Origin: Enteractinococcus helveticum
Lineage (GTDB): Bacteria > Actinomycetota > Actinomycetes > Actinomycetales > Micrococcaceae
Direction of reading: 5' to 3'
Length of the DNA: 61,467 bases
Assembly (NCBI RefSeq): GCF_020742345.1
Contig: NZ_DYXC01000030.1
Coordinates: 1-61,467 of the forward strand
The notes beneath the pieces were generated by a model. It worked only from the letters and a program-made list of their open reading frames with translations, was not told the origin of the DNA and made no database searches. Made by a program: the position numbers and the translations under genes. The number at the start of each line of letters is the position of its first letter. Positions within the stretch are counted from its first letter, which is position 1. Of the stretch, positions 16,493 through 25,130 are shown in pieces.

Positions 16493-17509
16493 ATGACTAC
16501 TTCAGGCGATCACGCGGCCCACAGTTGGGTTGATGTGCTAATGCCTCGCACGTTCACCCTGTGGACCATGATTCTCGGCGTAGCCTCAGTCATCTCCCAG
16601 GCCGGCATTATCGTCACCGGTGGAGCTGTGCGCTTGACGGCGTCGGGTCTGGGCTGTTCCGAGTGGCCACGGTGCACCCCTGACTCCTATGTGACAACCC
16701 CGGAGATGGGTATTCACGGGATGATCGAATTTGGCAACCGTCTACTGACCTTTGTACTGGCTGCAATTGCCGTGCTCATGATTCTAGCGCTACTCCGGGT
16801 CCGCAAGACACACCGGTCGCTATTCAATATGTCAATCGTCCTGTTCTTGGTTATTCCCGCACAGGCTGTTATCGGTGGCATAACCGTCTGGACCGATCTG
16901 AACCCATGGGTTGTCAGCCTGCACTTCATCGTCTCGGCGATTATGGTCTCGGTCGCGACATTATTGGCTCATCGCATTGGTGCTGAACGACGGGCTCGCC
17001 TGACCAACGACCATCCGGTCCGGGTACAGGACGGTCAATCGAATTCTCTGACCCGAGTCTGTGCGATCGTGATTTATGTTGCCGGCTGGGTCGTACTGGT
17101 TATCGGTACGGTCGTAACCGGGTCTGGGCCACACGGTGGCGACCCAACAGCTCCACGACACGACTTTGACCAATTGCTGGTGACCCGCATGCATGCTGCT
17201 CCCGTCTACCTCATGACCATTTTGGCGATCGTGGTGGCTGTCATGATGTACCGCATGGATACGTCACAGCGGCAGCGTCGGGCAGTCTGGGCATTTATCG
17301 CGGTGATCGTGTTCCAGGCCTTGGTGGGCTTCTACCAGCACTTCAATGGGCTACCGATTCTTGTAGTTGGCTTACATATGGTCGGCATCGGACTCGTCAC
17401 CTGGGCCATGACCATGGTGTTGGACGTATTTACCGCAAAGTACACCACCCGACCCACCCAAGCCGAACGAATTGTCGAAGGTCCAAAAGAACATTTAGCC
17501 TCGGCATAA
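16493..17509 (+). CDS. ctaA: Haem A synthase CtaA (COX15 family)
   Basis: A 338-residue membrane protein that oxidises the methyl group of haem O to give haem A for aa3-type oxidases. It shows the eight-helix, two-fold pattern. The GCSEWPRC loop holds Cys55 and Cys61. Haem-ligand histidines appear in GIHGMIEFGNRL (His75), VSLHFIV, RMHAAPVY and GLHMVG. The ATG is preceded by GAGGGATTC. It works with CtaB, encoded convergently downstream. Confidence 0.94.
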   Translation: MTTSGDHAAHSWVDVLMPRTFTLWTMILGVASVISQAGIIVTGGAVRLTASGLGCSEWPRCTPDSYVTTPEMGIHGMIEFGNRLLTFVLAAIAVLMILALLRVRKTHRSLFNMSIVLFLVIPAQAVIGGITVWTDLNPWVVSLHFIVSAIMVSVATLLAHRIGAERRARLTNDHPVRVQDGQSNSLTRVCAIVIYVAGWVVLVIGTVVTGSGPHGGDPTAPRHDFDQLLVTRMHAAPVYLMTILAIVVAVMMYRMDTSQRQRRAVWAFIAVIVFQALVGFYQHFNGLPILVVGLHMVGIGLVTWAMTMVLDVFTAKYTTRPTQAERIVEGPKEHLASA

Positions 17510-17552
17510 TCTCCCGTAGGCAGACCTCAGGGTCTCCAAAAGTGTAATAACT

Positions 17553-17576
17553 GCCAGCGTCGTCATTGGCGCTGGC
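17553..17576 (+). terminator. Hairpin after ctaA
   Basis: A 7-bp stem, GCCAGCG with CGCTGGC, closes a 10-nt loop 44 bp after the ctaA stop. It is followed by a short pyrimidine-rich stretch (CGTCTT). Confidence 0.6.
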
Positions 17577-17754
17577 CGTCTTACATTAAGCGATGACACA
17601 AAAGACTGTCATTCCACGTTTGATCAGCTATCGATGTGTAGCACCACAAAATTTCACATCGTGCTGCTCTTTATTGGAGTCATGTTTATCGGTATGAGGG
17701 GCCGCGCCAGGGCTGACCTGCCGTTGGCGGGGGATGTCATTGTGTAAGCAAAAC
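17577..17754. other. Intergenic stretch with a possible pseudoknot
   Basis: The whole 304-bp gap between ctaA and the lipoprotein gene (17510-17813) has no convincing gene. Between its two terminators, two inverted pairs interleave: CGATGTG (17632) with CACATCG (17655), and AGCAC (17640) with GTGCT (17661). This is the order expected of an H-type pseudoknot. A nested hairpin, CGCCAGG-loop-CCTG...TGGCG, lies at 17705-17729. A small RNA is possible but not shown. Confidence 0.35.
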
Positions 17755-17789
17755 AAAAGCACCCGCACTGTGATGTCGCGAGTGCTTTT
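17755..17789 (-). terminator. Rho-independent terminator of the ctaB-lipoprotein operon
   Basis: On the minus strand the stem AAAAGCAC/GTGCTTTT, extended by CGC/GCG with one mismatch, ends in a T-rich run (CTTTTGTTTTG). It starts 25 bp after the lipoprotein gene. Confidence 0.8.
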
Positions 17790-17813
17790 CAGCTGTGTTT
17801 TCAAGCTACGGCG

Positions 17814-18353
17814 TCATTGACCCAGCCCATCGGATGGGATTTCTTCGCCGTCGTCGGAGGGCTGCTCAGTAGTGTTCGTCGTCGCATCGGATTCGACGGT
17901 CTCATACCACAGGGCGCTGATGAGACCGGTGTCATCAACTTGAATGTGTAAATCAACCGGTTGGGCGGTCAGATCGGGTGTCAGCCGGGTGATCCCATAA
18001 TTGGGTTCAGGTTCTTCGTAGTCGGATGGCACAAACGGCAGCGATGGCCGCAATTGTGAGTTCAGCGTGCCCACCAGCGAGTCCACGGGGATGTCCTCTG
18101 ACAGTTCGGGCGAAACGCGGGGGTACCAGTCTTGTTTATTGATGGCTCGGATGCCGTTGATCTCTTCCACAACCCATTCGGAGGTCTGGGCGACCTCGGT
18201 ATCTGGGAAAGTGACTGCTGCGACGTGAGTTGGTGCTGCACCTTGATCTGGGAGGTCGTCAGCGATATCGGGATCCGCCACGCAACCGGTCAGTGTCAAT
18301 GTGGTTGCGGTGAACAGGGTCAGCAGGATGGTGCGTGGTGTTGTAAGTTGCAT
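17814..18353 (-). CDS. Putative lipoprotein of unknown function
   Basis: A 179-residue exported protein. A signal sequence of about 23 residues ends in the lipobox LTGC, with Cys24 as the likely lipid-anchored residue. The mature part is acidic, has no recognised domain, and ends in a Ser/Asp/Glu-rich tail. Its ATG lies 3 bp after the ctaB stop, so it is in an operon with ctaB. A role in oxidase assembly is possible by context only. Confidence 0.78.
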   Translation of the reverse strand: MQLTTPRTILLTLFTATTLTLTGCVADPDIADDLPDQGAAPTHVAAVTFPDTEVAQTSEWVVEEINGIRAINKQDWYPRVSPELSEDIPVDSLVGTLNSQLRPSLPFVPSDYEEPEPNYGITRLTPDLTAQPVDLHIQVDDTGLISALWYETVESDATTNTTEQPSDDGEEIPSDGLGQ

Positions 18354-18356
18354 AGT

Positions 18357-19349
18357 TTATGGTGCGGTGACCATGTCTCCCATGAGTGGTGTCCCGACGA
18401 ATGGATCCACGGCAAGCGCGACGAAGATCAACGTCAGATAGGTGATGGACAGATGGAAGACGCGCATGGCCTTCTTATCGGTGAAGTCTGGACGTTGGGA
18501 GTCACGGTATAGCTTATGCGCTTCGTAAATGAACCAGCCACCCGATACTGCCGCGGTCGCCGTGTAGACGATCCCTGCCCAACCCATGGGCGCCAATAAC
18601 AGCGAGAAGATCACGGTCGCCCAGGTGTAGAGCACAACCTGTGAGGAAACACGGCGGGATGTGGCAATCGCGCCGAGCATTGGGACAGCGACTTCTTGGT
18701 AGTCCTCTTTATATTTCAGGCTCAGTGGCCAGTAATGCGGAGGCGTCCACAAGAAAATCACAACGAAGAGTACGACGGCGGGCCATTCAACGGTGCCGCG
18801 GACAGCAGCCCAGGCAATCAGCACCGGGAAGCAACCGGCCAGGCCGCCCCAGATAATATTCTGTTCGGTGCGGCGCTTCAGAATGAGTGAGTAGACGACG
18901 ACGTAAAAGAAGATAGCAGCGATACCGAAGGCGGTGGCCAGCCAGTTGGTCCCGAGTGCCAAGATCGCAATGGAGGCTACGGTGAGCACCCATGAGAAGA
19001 TTAAGGTTTCGCGAGGGGTCACTTCGCCGGTGACTAGTGGACGGTTTTTAGTCCGCTTCATGTGCTGGTCAATGTCACGGTCGATGTAACAGTTAAATGA
19101 TCCCGATGCACCGGCTGCTAATGCGCCACCTACCATGGTTGCCAAGACGGTCCATAAGTCAGGCCAACCGCGGTGAGCAAAAATCATAGTTGGCAACGTG
19201 GTGACCAACAACAGTTCGATAACTCGAGGTTTCGTCAGTGCCAGATATGCTTTGGCCTTACGTCGAAACCCGATTTTTTCTCGAGTCGGCTCCGAAGCAG
19301 AAGTGAGCGATGCGCTCTGTTTGGTTGCGGACTCTAGCGATGTTGACAT
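18357..19349 (-). CDS. ctaB: Protohaem IX farnesyltransferase CtaB
   Basis: A 330-residue UbiA-type prenyltransferase that attaches a farnesyl group to haem B, making haem O. The first Asp-rich motif is NCYIDRDIDQHMKRTKNRP (N-x3-D-x3-D), and about nine membrane helices follow, including the YKEDYQEVAVPML loop with the second motif region. The ATG at 19349 was preferred to a TTG one codon upstream. It is divergent from tkt. The product, haem O, is the substrate of CtaA. Confidence 0.95.
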   Translation of the reverse strand: MSTSLESATKQSASLTSASEPTREKIGFRRKAKAYLALTKPRVIELLLVTTLPTMIFAHRGWPDLWTVLATMVGGALAAGASGSFNCYIDRDIDQHMKRTKNRPLVTGEVTPRETLIFSWVLTVASIAILALGTNWLATAFGIAAIFFYVVVYSLILKRRTEQNIIWGGLAGCFPVLIAWAAVRGTVEWPAVVLFVVIFLWTPPHYWPLSLKYKEDYQEVAVPMLGAIATSRRVSSQVVLYTWATVIFSLLLAPMGWAGIVYTATAAVSGGWFIYEAHKLYRDSQRPDFTDKKAMRVFHLSITYLTLIFVALAVDPFVGTPLMGDMVTAP

Positions 19350-19553
19350 CAATACTCTCGTATTCTACGTAACAAGTAAGTAAATCTTTGGCTACCGTGA
19401 CATGTCGGTGCCTCTATATAGTGTAGCTGTTGTGTAACGCCCCGCGCGCAAATCATGGCTGTCCGCGCCTTTTGCCCGGTAAGCTTAGAGAGTGTTTTTG
19501 CTTTAGCAGCACCCAATTGGCTCAACTATCGCTACCTTTCAGGAAGGCATTTC

Positions 19554-21701
19554 GTGGTTTCCTCCGCAACAAATCCGTCCGTCTCGACGACCGCACTCAA
19601 CCGCCAGCTTCCCGCCCGAGAGTATGTCTACTCTGATCAGGATCGACGCGTGGTTGACACCTTACGCGTACTCGCCGCAGACGCGGTGGAAAAGGTTGGG
19701 TCGGGCCACCCGGGCACCGCGTTCTCCTTGTCACCGGTTGCCTGGCAGTTGTTTCAAAACATTATGCACTTTGATCCCAGCGATCCACACTGGGCAGGCC
19801 GCGACCGCTTCATCCTCTCCCCTGGTCACACGTCGCTCACACTGTACCTACAATTATTCGCCGCTGGTGCCGGACTGGAAATGGAAGACCTCCAGGCATT
19901 GCGTACCTGGGGATCAAAAACACCCGGTCACCCGGAATACGGCGATACCGACCACGTAGAAATTACCACCGGCCCGCTTGGTCAGGGTCTAGCCTCGGCT
20001 GTCGGCTTTGCCTATGATCAGCGTCGTGTCCGTGGTTTGCTTGACCCGCAAGCAGCTCCCGGTAGTTCACCGTTTGATCACCACGTGTTCGTGATCGCTT
20101 CTGACGGCGATCTCCAAGAAGGTGTGACCTCTGAAGCGTCGTCGCTGGCTGGTACCCAAGAACTGGGCAACCTCATCGTCATCTGGGATGATAATAAAAT
20201 CTCCATCGAAGACGACACAGACATTTCCTTTACCGAAAATGTTGAGCAGCGCTACGAAGCTTACGGATGGCATGTACAGCGCATCGATTGGTTGCAGACT
20301 GGCGACTACGTCGAAGATACCAAAGCACTGTACGAAGCAATCATTAATGCCAAAAAAGAAACTGCTAAGCCTTCGCTGATTTCACTGCGCACGATCATCG
20401 GCTGGCCATCACCGACGAAACAAAATACCGGTGGTATACACGGCGCGAAACTGGGGGCCGAAGAACTTGCTGGACTCAAAGAGGTCTTGGGATTCAACAC
20501 CGATGAACACTTCGTGATGGACGACGCACTTCTGAAACATGCGCGCACTGTCCAACAACGCTCGGCGGAGTACCGTGAGAACTGGGAAGCCGCATATCAG
20601 AGCTGGCGAGATGAGAATCCTGATGCTGCTAGGCTTTATGATCGCCTAGTAGCTGGTGAATTACCAGAGGGTTTCGAGGATGTCTTCCCAACGTTCGAGG
20701 CATCTGAAGGATCCATGGCCACGCGTGCGGCATCTGGCAAGGTACTGTCAGCTCTGGCCGATGTTATGCCTGAACTGTGGGGTGGCTCAGCCGACCTGGC
20801 CGGCTCAAATAACACCACCATGGCCGGTGAGCCATCATTTTTGCCGGTGGAGCGCCAAACCACTAGCTGGTCGGGTCACCCTTATGGACGCACCCTACAC
20901 TTCGGGATCCGTGAGCACGCCTCCGGCGCTATCGTCAACGGGATTACCCTGGGTGGGCTTACCCGAGGCTATGCTGGCACATTCCTGATTTTCTCGGACT
21001 ATATGCGCCCAGCGGTACGCCTGGCAGCACTGATGGGTGTCCCAGCAATTTATGTCTGGACCCACGACTCGATCGGTCTAGGAGAGGATGGCCCAACTCA
21101 CCAGCCCGTTGAACACCTAGCAGCACTGCGTGCGATCCCGAATTTTGACGTTGTCCGCCCAGCAGATGCCAATGAAGTCTCGGTTGCGTGGAAGACCATT
21201 CTGTCCCAGCGCGAACGTCCATCCGGGATGATTCTGTCTCGTCAGGCACTGCCGGTCTTTGACCGCAGCCGGGACGGGTTCCGTCCAGCCGACGGTGTCG
21301 CACGCGGTGCATACGTGCTGGTTGAAGCCAGCAATGACCGCGGCGAAACGAACCCTGACGTCGTACTGATTGCAACCGGTTCAGAAGTTCAATTGGCGGT
21401 GGAAGCCCGTCAAACACTTCAAGCTTCTGGCATTGCCACGCGCGTGGTATCGGCCCCATGTCTGGAATGGTTCGACGCCCAAGATGAGGACTACCGCAAC
21501 GAGGTGCTGCCGACAACTGCGCTCCGGGTCTCGATCGAGGCCGGTGTTGAACAAGGCTGGCAGCAATACACCAGCGGTCATGGCCATTCGGTCTCGCTGG
21601 AACACTTCGGTGCCTCGGCTGATTACCAGACGCTGTTTAGCAAATTCGGTATTACCGCCGAAGCCCTCGTGAATAAAGTCAACAGCCTCTACAACGCCTA
21701 A
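19554..21701 (+). CDS. tkt: Transketolase
   Basis: A 715-residue thiamine-diphosphate enzyme of the pentose phosphate pathway that moves two-carbon units between sugar phosphates. GSGHPGTAFSLSP is near the N-terminus, and the cofactor motif begins with SDGDLQEG and runs to DDNKISIEDD. The GIREHASGAIVNG segment of the pyrimidine domain and the C-terminal transketolase domain are present. The GTG at 19554 was chosen because AGGAAGG lies 6 nt upstream; an earlier in-frame ATG at 19455 would add 33 atypical residues. A TATAGT hexamer near 19414 may be the -10, giving a leader of about 130 nt. Confidence 0.95.
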   Translation: MVSSATNPSVSTTALNRQLPAREYVYSDQDRRVVDTLRVLAADAVEKVGSGHPGTAFSLSPVAWQLFQNIMHFDPSDPHWAGRDRFILSPGHTSLTLYLQLFAAGAGLEMEDLQALRTWGSKTPGHPEYGDTDHVEITTGPLGQGLASAVGFAYDQRRVRGLLDPQAAPGSSPFDHHVFVIASDGDLQEGVTSEASSLAGTQELGNLIVIWDDNKISIEDDTDISFTENVEQRYEAYGWHVQRIDWLQTGDYVEDTKALYEAIINAKKETAKPSLISLRTIIGWPSPTKQNTGGIHGAKLGAEELAGLKEVLGFNTDEHFVMDDALLKHARTVQQRSAEYRENWEAAYQSWRDENPDAARLYDRLVAGELPEGFEDVFPTFEASEGSMATRAASGKVLSALADVMPELWGGSADLAGSNNTTMAGEPSFLPVERQTTSWSGHPYGRTLHFGIREHASGAIVNGITLGGLTRGYAGTFLIFSDYMRPAVRLAALMGVPAIYVWTHDSIGLGEDGPTHQPVEHLAALRAIPNFDVVRPADANEVSVAWKTILSQRERPSGMILSRQALPVFDRSRDGFRPADGVARGAYVLVEASNDRGETNPDVVLIATGSEVQLAVEARQTLQASGIATRVVSAPCLEWFDAQDEDYRNEVLPTTALRVSIEAGVEQGWQQYTSGHGHSVSLEHFGASADYQTLFSKFGITAEALVNKVNSLYNA

Positions 21702-21710
21702 GGACTCTTT

Positions 21711-22829
21711 GTGACTCAGAATCAGTACACTAAAGCCCTCGACGACGCCGGCGTGTCACTGTGGCTAGATGACCTGTCTCGTGACCGCCTAACCTCCGGC
21801 GATCTACAAGAACTCATCGATACCAAAACCATTACGGGCGTCACTACGAATCCGGCGATCTTTGCTAAGGCACTGACCAGTGGTAACGCCTATGACAAAC
21901 AACTCACGGAATTGGCGGCCTCGGGGGCAGATGCCACTACCGCCATCGTAGAAATGACCACCGACGATGTCCGCGCTGCCTGTGATGTCCTGGCCGATGT
22001 CTACGCTGCAACCGATGGCTACGACGGTCGGGTTTCGATCGAAGTTGATCCTCGACTCGCACGCAACACTGAGGAGACGGTTGCTCAAGCCATCGAACTC
22101 CAACAGAAGGTGGGCCGTGAAAATGTGATGGTCAAGATCCCTGCCACGACCGAAGGGCTTCCGGCGATCACTCGGGTTCTCGCCGAGGGCATCAGCGTCA
22201 ATGTCACGCTGATCTTCTCCTTGACCCGATACCGCGAAGTTATCAACGCATGGCTTGCTGGATTAGAAGGGGCTCGCACCAACGGTCATGATTTGTCGAA
22301 GCTTCACTCAGTGGCTAGCTTCTTCGTATCCCGTGTAGACACCGAAATCGACAATCAGCTCGAGGCTGCTGAGCTGCCTGACAACCAGGTGCAGCAGCTG
22401 CGTGGTCGTGCAGGTATTGCCAATGCTCGGCTTGCCTACAGAATCTTTGAACAAGCTCAAGAAACGGAACGTTGGCAGTTGCTCGCCGCTTCCAACGCCC
22501 GATTGCAACGTCCGCTGTGGGCTTCCACAGGCACGAAGAACCCAGAGTATTCCGATGTGCGCTACGTCAATGGTCTCGTGGCTGAGCATACGGTCAATAC
22601 CCTGCCAGAAGCCACGCTCAATGCCGTGGCTGATCACGGGGAGATCACCGATACCCGCATCCCGGAATATTACGAAATGGACGACGAAGACCTCGATGCG
22701 ATAGCGCGTGCCGGAGTGGACTACAACCAGGTTGTAGAGAAACTCGAAGTAGAGGGTCTCGAAAAATTCGTTGACGCATGGAATGAACTCCTCACAGATA
22801 TTGAGGAACAGCTCAAGCGCCACCAATAG
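21711..22829 (+). CDS. tal: Transaldolase
   Basis: A 372-residue transaldolase of the long actinobacterial type, which transfers dihydroxyacetone units in the pentose phosphate pathway. The Schiff-base lysine is Lys142 in VMVKIPATTEG, and TGVTTNPAIF (residues 42-51) is the N-terminal signature. The GTG start has AAGGA about 6 nt upstream, overlapping the tkt stop, so the two genes are co-transcribed. The perfect terminator at 22839 ends the unit. Confidence 0.96.
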   Translation: MTQNQYTKALDDAGVSLWLDDLSRDRLTSGDLQELIDTKTITGVTTNPAIFAKALTSGNAYDKQLTELAASGADATTAIVEMTTDDVRAACDVLADVYAATDGYDGRVSIEVDPRLARNTEETVAQAIELQQKVGRENVMVKIPATTEGLPAITRVLAEGISVNVTLIFSLTRYREVINAWLAGLEGARTNGHDLSKLHSVASFFVSRVDTEIDNQLEAAELPDNQVQQLRGRAGIANARLAYRIFEQAQETERWQLLAASNARLQRPLWASTGTKNPEYSDVRYVNGLVAEHTVNTLPEATLNAVADHGEITDTRIPEYYEMDDEDLDAIARAGVDYNQVVEKLEVEGLEKFVDAWNELLTDIEEQLKRHQ

Positions 22830-22838
22830 ACTCACAGA

Positions 22839-22890
22839 ACACGACTGAGCCCGGCGCATAGCTTGCAGAATGCGCCGGGCTCAGTCGTGT
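22839..22890. terminator. Very strong bidirectional terminator after tal
   Basis: A perfect 21-bp inverted repeat with a 10-nt loop lies between the convergent tal and rpf-like genes. The inner arm reads GAGCCCGGCGCAT. No long U-tract follows on either side. Confidence 0.85.
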
Positions 22891-22914
22891 TGCTAAGGCC
22901 TAGGCCTTGCCATA

Positions 22915-23601
22915 TTAAGGAATAACGATCTGCTGTCCGGGATAAATCAGGACAGGGTCAGCAATCGTGGCTGCATTCGCTTCATACAAGGCCTGCCAAC
23001 CACCGCTGACAGCATGTGCCTGAGCAATCTTTGACAGCGTATCCCCGGCTACTACCGTGTAGGTTTTGCCGCTGGGAGCAGCCTGCTGAGGTGTAGCTTC
23101 GGTTTGCTGCTGGACAGGCTGGGACTGCTGAGCTGGTTGTTCCGCAGGTGTCTGCTGCTGTTGGGTTTGCTGTTGTTGCTGGGCTGGCTGCTCTTGCTGA
23201 GCTTGTTCGCCAGAACCACCGGATGGCTGGGCGTTACCAGATAAGCCAAGCTGAGATGAGCAGGCTGGCCATGCGCCCCAGCCCTGCCCCTCGAGGACGT
23301 TTTCAGCGACAGCAATTTGTTGCTCGCGGCTGGCATCAGCTGGGTTTCCGGAGCCACCGTAGGCTTCCCAAGTTGACTGGCTGAACTGCAGCCCGCCGCG
23401 GTAGCCGTTACCGGTATCTATGTTCCAGTTACCGCCCGATTCACATTCGGCCAGCTGGTCCCAGGTACTGCCATTGTCCGCGTTCGCGGGGGCGGCAAAG
23501 CCCAGAAATGGCAGGGAAATCGCCGCAGCAGCGGCTAGCGATTTCGCGGCGAAGGTGCCGCGTGATGGTTTCTGCTTACGATGACGAGGTTGCGTCTTCA
23601 C
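22915..23601 (-). CDS. rpf: Resuscitation-promoting-factor-like transglycosylase with LysM
   Basis: A 228-residue secreted cell-wall hydrolase. A basic N-terminus and a hydrophobic signal peptide end at APANA (about residue 41). The Rpf domain follows at 43-115 with the likely catalytic Glu54 in AECESGGNW and a Cys53-Cys114 pair. A Gln-rich linker spans about 132-173, and a LysM domain at 179-227 (YTVVAGDTLSKIA) binds peptidoglycan. This is the layout of Micrococcus luteus Rpf. The start is GTG with AAGGA upstream. It occupies the place between tal and secG where zwf, opcA and pgl usually lie. Confidence 0.92.
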   Translation of the reverse strand: MKTQPRHRKQKPSRGTFAAKSLAAAAAISLPFLGFAAPANADNGSTWDQLAECESGGNWNIDTGNGYRGGLQFSQSTWEAYGGSGNPADASREQQIAVAENVLEGQGWGAWPACSSQLGLSGNAQPSGGSGEQAQQEQPAQQQQQTQQQQTPAEQPAQQSQPVQQQTEATPQQAAPSGKTYTVVAGDTLSKIAQAHAVSGGWQALYEANAATIADPVLIYPGQQIVIP

Positions 23602-23932
23602 GTTTGGTCAATCCTTTCCTTCGCAATTTTGCGATAGGGATCTCATGTGCAGGCCATGGTTGGTCATCCTGAAGTTTTTTGATGAATATTTGAAGATGCC
23701 AACGGTACTGAAATGACCTGAGGTTGCCACACTACAGCTTCTCGATTTGTTATCAAACCGTGATGCAGTAAAACCACCTTTGAATGGTTCATCCCTCACG
23801 CTTTGCTGCACTCTGCGACTGTATTTGACCTTGTCAGAAGAAGGTTTATTTACTTTAAGTGTAGACCTTTTAATGCTCTGTGAATCACCTTGAGAAAACC
23901 TTAGGAATGTGCTTAATCCGTGACCTAGATAA
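23602..23932 (-). other. Long, AT-richer leader region of the rpf-like gene
   Basis: About 330 bp lie between the rpf-like start codon and the secG terminator. I see no credible gene. A short hairpin, TCGCAA-AA-TTGCGA, at 23621-23634 sits immediately before the ribosome-binding site and could affect translation. TACACT-like hexamers occur further upstream, but no clear promoter pair. The c-di-AMP (ydaO) riboswitch known upstream of some rpf genes was not recognisable. Confidence 0.5.
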
Positions 23933-23967
23933 CAAAAAGGGGTGGAGAGGATTCCCTCAACCACCCC
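23933..23967 (-). terminator. Rho-independent terminator of pgk-tpiA-secG
   Basis: On the minus strand the arms GGGGTGG and CCACCCC, with inner GAGG/CCTC pairing, are followed by TTTTTGTT. It starts 33 bp after the secG stop. Confidence 0.9.
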
Positions 23968-23999
23968 AATATCGACGTATTAGGCGACCGTCTTGCAGG

Positions 24000-24248
24000 T
24001 TAGAAGTCACCCGAGAAACGGGACATAATGCCAAGCACCAGGATGATGCCACCCCACAACACAGCCAGGGTGATCGTCAATCGGTTGAGATTTCGTTCAG
24101 CGACACCGGAAGAGCTCAGGCCACTGGTGACACCTCCGCCAAACATGTCGGACATGCCGCCACCACGGCCCTTATGCAGCAGAATGGCAAAGGCCAACGC
24201 GACTGACACGATCACTAAAATGATCTGGAGCACTAGTTCAAAATTCAA
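24000..24248 (-). CDS. secG: Preprotein translocase subunit SecG
   Basis: An 82-residue membrane protein, the small subunit of the SecYEG protein-export channel. It has two hydrophobic helices (about residues 5-25 and 57-76) joined by a Gly-rich loop with HKGRGGGMSDMFGGG, as in the family. The start is TTG, 23 bp after the tpiA stop. Linkage of secG to pgk and tpiA is common in actinobacteria. Confidence 0.94.
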   Translation of the reverse strand: MNFELVLQIILVIVSVALAFAILLHKGRGGGMSDMFGGGVTSGLSSSGVAERNLNRLTITLAVLWGGIILVLGIMSRFSGDF

Positions 24249-24271
24249 CGGCTATTCCCATTCTTCAACGA

Positions 24272-25087
24272 TTAATCGGTTACCAGGTGATGTTCGAACC
24301 TGACAATATTAGCAAATTCCTCATCGTCGAGGCTGGCTCCCCCGACCAAGACACCATCAATGTCACGTTCTCGCATAATGGCTGCGACGTTATCTGCCTT
24401 GACAGATCCACCATACAGCACACGGGTTGCCTGGGCGGTTTCGGTGTCATACAGTGCTGTGAGTTCTTGGCGAATCGCTGCACCCATTTCTTGGGCATCG
24501 GCTGGGCCAGCGACTTCGCCGGTACCAATGGCCCAGACGGGTTCATAGGCGATCACGAGTTGAGCAGCGTCAGCAGCAGCAACATCTTGAAGAGCCGCAC
24601 GAAGTTGCTGCAGCGTGAAGTCGACGTGCTGTCCTGCTTGACGAGTCTCTAATCCTTCGCCGACGCATAAGATGGGAGTCAGGTCGTGTCGTAGCGCGGC
24701 CTGCAGTTTTGCCGCAACCACGGCGTCGGATTCTTGATGAATACTGCGGCGTTCAGAATGGCCGATGAGGACATAGGTGCACGCAAGTTTTTTCAGGAAA
24801 TCGCCGGAGATATCGCCGGTATAGGCACCTGAGTCAAATTGTGACAAATCTTGGGCACCGTAGGTCAGCTCGAGCTTATCGGCCATGATCAGCGTTTGAA
24901 CGCTGCGCAGGTCAGTAAACGGTGGGAAAACGGCAACCTGGACTTTGTCGAAGTCGTGATCGTGATCGGTCAGTGTCCACGACAGCTTTTGTACCAGAGA
25001 GACAGCTTGGAAGTGATCCAGGTGCATCTTCCAGTTGCCGGCAATCAGTGGGGTGCGAGTGTAGACACCGTCGGTCTTAGAGGTCAA
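24272..25087 (-). CDS. tpiA: Triosephosphate isomerase
   Basis: A 271-residue TIM-barrel enzyme that interconverts dihydroxyacetone phosphate and glyceraldehyde 3-phosphate. Asn18 and Lys20 are in AGNWKMH, the catalytic His is in IGHSERR, and the catalytic Glu is in AYEPVWAIGTG. The TTG start was chosen because AGGAG lies about 8 nt upstream; the frame runs further back into pgk without a sensible start. The pgk stop is 43 bp upstream. Confidence 0.96.
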   Translation of the reverse strand: MTSKTDGVYTRTPLIAGNWKMHLDHFQAVSLVQKLSWTLTDHDHDFDKVQVAVFPPFTDLRSVQTLIMADKLELTYGAQDLSQFDSGAYTGDISGDFLKKLACTYVLIGHSERRSIHQESDAVVAAKLQAALRHDLTPILCVGEGLETRQAGQHVDFTLQQLRAALQDVAAADAAQLVIAYEPVWAIGTGEVAGPADAQEMGAAIRQELTALYDTETAQATRVLYGGSVKADNVAAIMRERDIDGVLVGGASLDDEEFANIVRFEHHLVTD

Positions 25088-25130
25088 TGAAAGTACTCCT
25101 GTGTTGTGGGGTGATGGTATCCCGGAAAGA

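Noticed and set aside
23100..23210. CAG/CTG-rich tandem repeat as a separate repeat element
   Set aside because: It is explained by the Gln-rich linker codons of the Rpf-like protein.
23602..23932. c-di-AMP (ydaO) riboswitch before the rpf-like gene
   Set aside because: The conserved GGGGUGAAUC- and CGCUUAAUC-type blocks of that class could not be found on the minus strand.
23608..23964. A 118-codon frame on the minus strand upstream of the rpf-like gene
   Set aside because: The translation is low-complexity and Ser/Lys-rich with no domain, it would run through the secG terminator, and it lies in what looks like leader sequence.
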